From Salipiger pentaromativorans (lineage in GTDB: Bacteria > Pseudomonadota > Alphaproteobacteria > Rhodobacterales > Rhodobacteraceae), in the NCBI RefSeq assembly GCF_024721115.1, contig NZ_JAMDHK010000011.1, forward strand, positions 104,046-168,045: a DNA stretch of 64,000 nucleotides, read 5' to 3'. Below the pieces are notes generated by a model. It did not search any database. It was not told where the DNA came from and saw only the letters and a list, made by a program, of their open reading frames with translations. Of the stretch, positions 61,678-64,000 are shown one piece after another. Positions within the stretch are counted from its first letter, which is position 1. Each line of letters starts with the position of its first letter. The position numbers were made by a program, and so were the translations under genes.

Positions 61678-63852
61678 TCAGTTGCGCGGGCCGAGCAGGT
61701 CGCGCAGCACCTGCTGGATCAGGTTGTCGCGCCGTTGCCGCTCGGGATCGGCCTGCTCATGGCGCGGCTGTTCCTGTACCACCTGAGGCTCGGGGCGCGC
61801 CGGTGCGATCGCGGGTAGCGGGGTGATCGGCAGCCCGTCGTTCACCCGCGCCATGGTCTCGCGCCAGATGTCGGCGGGCAGCCCGCCACCGGTCACGCCC
61901 TTGAGCGGCGAGTTGTCGTCATTGCCCATCCAGACGCCGGTCACGTAATCGGCGGTGAAGCCGATGAACCAGCCGTCGCGGCTGTCCTGGCTGGTGCCGG
62001 TCTTGCCCGCCGCGGGGCGGCCGTCGGGAAGCTGCGCACGGCGCCCGGTGCCTTCGGAAATCACCTTTTCCAGCATCCAGGTAAGCTGCCCGGCCGCCTC
62101 GGGCTGGATCACCCGTTCGCGGATGCCGCCGCCGGTGCCCATCAGCGGCGTGTCGTCGCCCTTGAGGCGCAGCTCCTTGAGCCCGTAGGGCGTTACCGCC
62201 GAGCCGCCGTTGAGAAAGCCCGCATAGGCGCCCGTCATTTCCAGCAGCGAGGCTTCGGAGGTGCCGAGCGCCATGGCCGGGGTGTCGTTCAGCTCGGACT
62301 GGATGCCGAATTCATAGGCCACCTTGTGCACCAGATCGCGGCCCACGCTTTCCGAAATCTTGATCGCCGGAATGTTCAGCGAATTCTTCAGCGCGTCGGT
62401 CAGCGTGACCCGGCCCTTGAAATTGTTCGAATAGTTCTTGGGACACCACTGGCCGGAGCCGGGGATATTCATGCAGAAGGGCTCGTCCACCACCGTGTCA
62501 TAGGGCGAATAGCCCAGTTCCAGCGCCGTGGCGTAGATGAAGGGCTTGAAGGACGAACCTGTCTGCCGCTTGGCCTGGGTGGCGCGGTTGAACACGCCCG
62601 AGACGCCGGTCTTCTTGCCGCCGACCATGGCGCGCACGGCGCCATCCGCCGACATCACCACGATGGCCGCCTGCACGACCGATCCGGGCTTCGTGACCTT
62701 TTCGGCATAGACCTTGTTCATCGCCGCTTCGGCGGCGCGCTGAAGCTTGGGGTCGAGCGTGGTCTGGATCACCACATCCTCGGTGGTGCCGCTGGTAAAG
62801 AACTCCGGGCCGGTCGACATCACCCAGTCGGCGAAATAGCCGCCCAGCCGCCGCTCGGCCTCTTCCGAGAGCGTGGCGGGGTTGGTCTGCGCGGTCTTTT
62901 CCTGCTCTGGCGTCAGGTAGCCCTGTTCGCGCATCAGCCGCAGCACCGTGGCGGCGCGCGCCTGCGAGCGTTCCAGATCGTTGGTCGGCGCCAGCGAGGA
63001 GGGTGCGGTCAGCAGCCCGGCGAGGATCGCTGCCTGCTGCGGGTTCAGCTCGCCCGCGTGTTTGCTGAAATAGCGCTGCGAGGCGGCCTCGGCGCCATAG
63101 GCGCCGGCGCCCATATAGGCGCGGTTGAGATAGATCGAGAGGATCTGGTCCTTGGTGTATTTCGCCTCCATCGCCATGGCGTAGAGCGCTTCCTTGCCCT
63201 TGCGCACGAGCGAGGACTGGCGGCAGTCGGAGACGTAATCCGCTTCGCTCTTCCAGGCCTTGGGGTCGTATTCGACGCCGAGGCAGAGCAGCTTGGCGGT
63301 CTGCTGCGTGATGGTCGAGCCGCCATGGCCCGAAAGCGGGCCTCGCCCTTCGGACAGGTTGATGCGGATAGCGCTGGCGACGCCGCGCGGGGAGACGCCG
63401 AAATGATAGTAGAAGCGCTTGTCCTCGGTGGCGATCACCGCGTTCTTCAGATGCGGGCTCACGCTGTCGGCGGTCACTGCACCGCCGAACTGGTCGCCGC
63501 GCCAGGCAAAGATCGCGCCGCTGCGGTCGAGCAGCGTGACCGAACCGCGCGCGCGCCCGTCGAGCAGGGCCTCGAACGGCGGCAGCGCGGTGTAGAAATA
63601 GCCGACACCCAGCGCCAGAAGCAGCGCAACCACCGCCGTGATGCGCCAGGTGATGCGCCAGATCAGGCCAAAGACCCAGCGGAACAGGCCCAGCACAAAG
63701 GCGACGACGGGGTTGCGGCGCGCCGCAGCCTTCCGGCGCGGAGCCGGTTTGGACGCCTGTTTCGGCTTTGATTTCTTGGGCTTCTGGGCGGTGGTCTTGG
63801 GGTAGCGGCGCTCTGCCACCAACCGGCCCTTGCCCCGGCCTGAATCACTCAT
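61678..63852 (-). CDS. Class A penicillin-binding protein (PBP1a-like)
   Basis: The 724-residue enzyme makes and cross-links peptidoglycan. A basic Lys/Arg/Pro-rich cytoplasmic N-terminus (about 1-60) precedes a membrane segment (ITAVVALLLALGVGYFYTAL). The GT51 domain has AVIATEDKRFYYHFGVSPRG near 140 and GGSTITQQTAKLL. The transpeptidase domain has the active-site Ser in TGSSFKPFIYA near 430 and KTGTS near 614. ATG 63852 is used, as the 21 residues above it lack family character. The last 148 bp of the window hold its upstream region. Confidence 0.94.
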   Translation of the reverse strand: MSDSGRGKGRLVAERRYPKTTAQKPKKSKPKQASKPAPRRKAAARRNPVVAFVLGLFRWVFGLIWRITWRITAVVALLLALGVGYFYTALPPFEALLDGRARGSVTLLDRSGAIFAWRGDQFGGAVTADSVSPHLKNAVIATEDKRFYYHFGVSPRGVASAIRINLSEGRGPLSGHGGSTITQQTAKLLCLGVEYDPKAWKSEADYVSDCRQSSLVRKGKEALYAMAMEAKYTKDQILSIYLNRAYMGAGAYGAEAASQRYFSKHAGELNPQQAAILAGLLTAPSSLAPTNDLERSQARAATVLRLMREQGYLTPEQEKTAQTNPATLSEEAERRLGGYFADWVMSTGPEFFTSGTTEDVVIQTTLDPKLQRAAEAAMNKVYAEKVTKPGSVVQAAIVVMSADGAVRAMVGGKKTGVSGVFNRATQAKRQTGSSFKPFIYATALELGYSPYDTVVDEPFCMNIPGSGQWCPKNYSNNFKGRVTLTDALKNSLNIPAIKISESVGRDLVHKVAYEFGIQSELNDTPAMALGTSEASLLEMTGAYAGFLNGGSAVTPYGLKELRLKGDDTPLMGTGGGIRERVIQPEAAGQLTWMLEKVISEGTGRRAQLPDGRPAAGKTGTSQDSRDGWFIGFTADYVTGVWMGNDDNSPLKGVTGGGLPADIWRETMARVNDGLPITPLPAIAPARPEPQVVQEQPRHEQADPERQRRDNLIQQVLRDLLGPRN

Positions 63853-64000
63853 ATCGCTCTGCCCGGTATTCTTGTCTTTTGCCGCAGAATAACGGCTTTC
63901 GGCGTGGTTGTACAACTCTGCTTCACTGCGCCCATCTTTCTATGTTGTTGAAGAAAATAGGTTTTGCTGATCCGGATGCGATACCGCGGGGTGTTTGGGG

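Overview
The window is high-GC, gene-dense DNA of an alphaproteobacterium of the Rhodobacterales/roseobacter type. This rests on recognised families: a GcrA cell-cycle regulator, a phosphatidylcholine synthase with the exact Pcs motif, a two-domain ALDH16-type aldehyde dehydrogenase, an FnrL-type palindrome, DUF1127, and the rsfS-rlmH and glt gene sets. No prophage, insertion sequence or CRISPR array was seen. All calls come from reading the sequence; no database search was run.

Layout. 1-1.0 kb: end of a Sel1-repeat protein and a flavin reductase. 1.4-11.2 kb: a complete type I secretion cassette made of a 1642-residue BapA-like adhesin with 12 clear tandem Ig-like repeats, a TolC-like lipoprotein, an ABC exporter and an HlyD-like adaptor. 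11.2-24.1 kb: mixed core genes (EamA transporter, ABC-2 permease, gcrA, a DUF1127 protein, a winged-helix/TPR regulator, rimO, an orphan luxR with an HTH partner, tdk, pcs, a PaiB-like gene, dapF-mtaB-kinase operon, tRNA-Lys). A probable small RNA lies at about 17.34-17.54 kb, downstream of a perfect FNR/FnrL palindrome. 24.5-32.6 kb: a small exported protein, stress-type enzymes, a LysR regulator with palindromic operators, and an RND efflux pair.

32.7-49.1 kb is the most interesting part: a catabolic island that fits the cyclohexanecarboxylate (alicyclic ring) pathway known from Rhodopseudomonas palustris (aliA, aliB, badK, badH, badI). It also carries a MarR-type regulator (BadR-like), a five-gene branched-chain-amino-acid-type ABC importer, a fused hydratase/3-hydroxyacyl-CoA dehydrogenase (PimF-like), a second acyl-CoA dehydrogenase, a second SDR, a medium-chain dehydrogenase and a 4-HBT-type thioesterase. 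The proposed flow is: uptake, CoA ligation, dehydrogenation, hydration, oxidation to 2-ketocyclohexanecarboxyl-CoA, hydrolytic ring opening to pimeloyl-CoA, then beta-oxidation. No thiolase is present. Three identical 12-bp AT-rich sites (GTAAATATATTG) lie in the two divergent promoter regions of the island and are the best candidates for its operator.

49.1-64 kb: mtgA, glutamate synthase gltB and gltD with a GFA-family gene between them, uppP, the rsfS-rlmH pair, ALDH16, and a class A penicillin-binding protein. Several strong intergenic hairpins share a CCCGGAG/CTCCGGG core, and a GGTGGGCA/TGCCCACC hairpin occurs three times.
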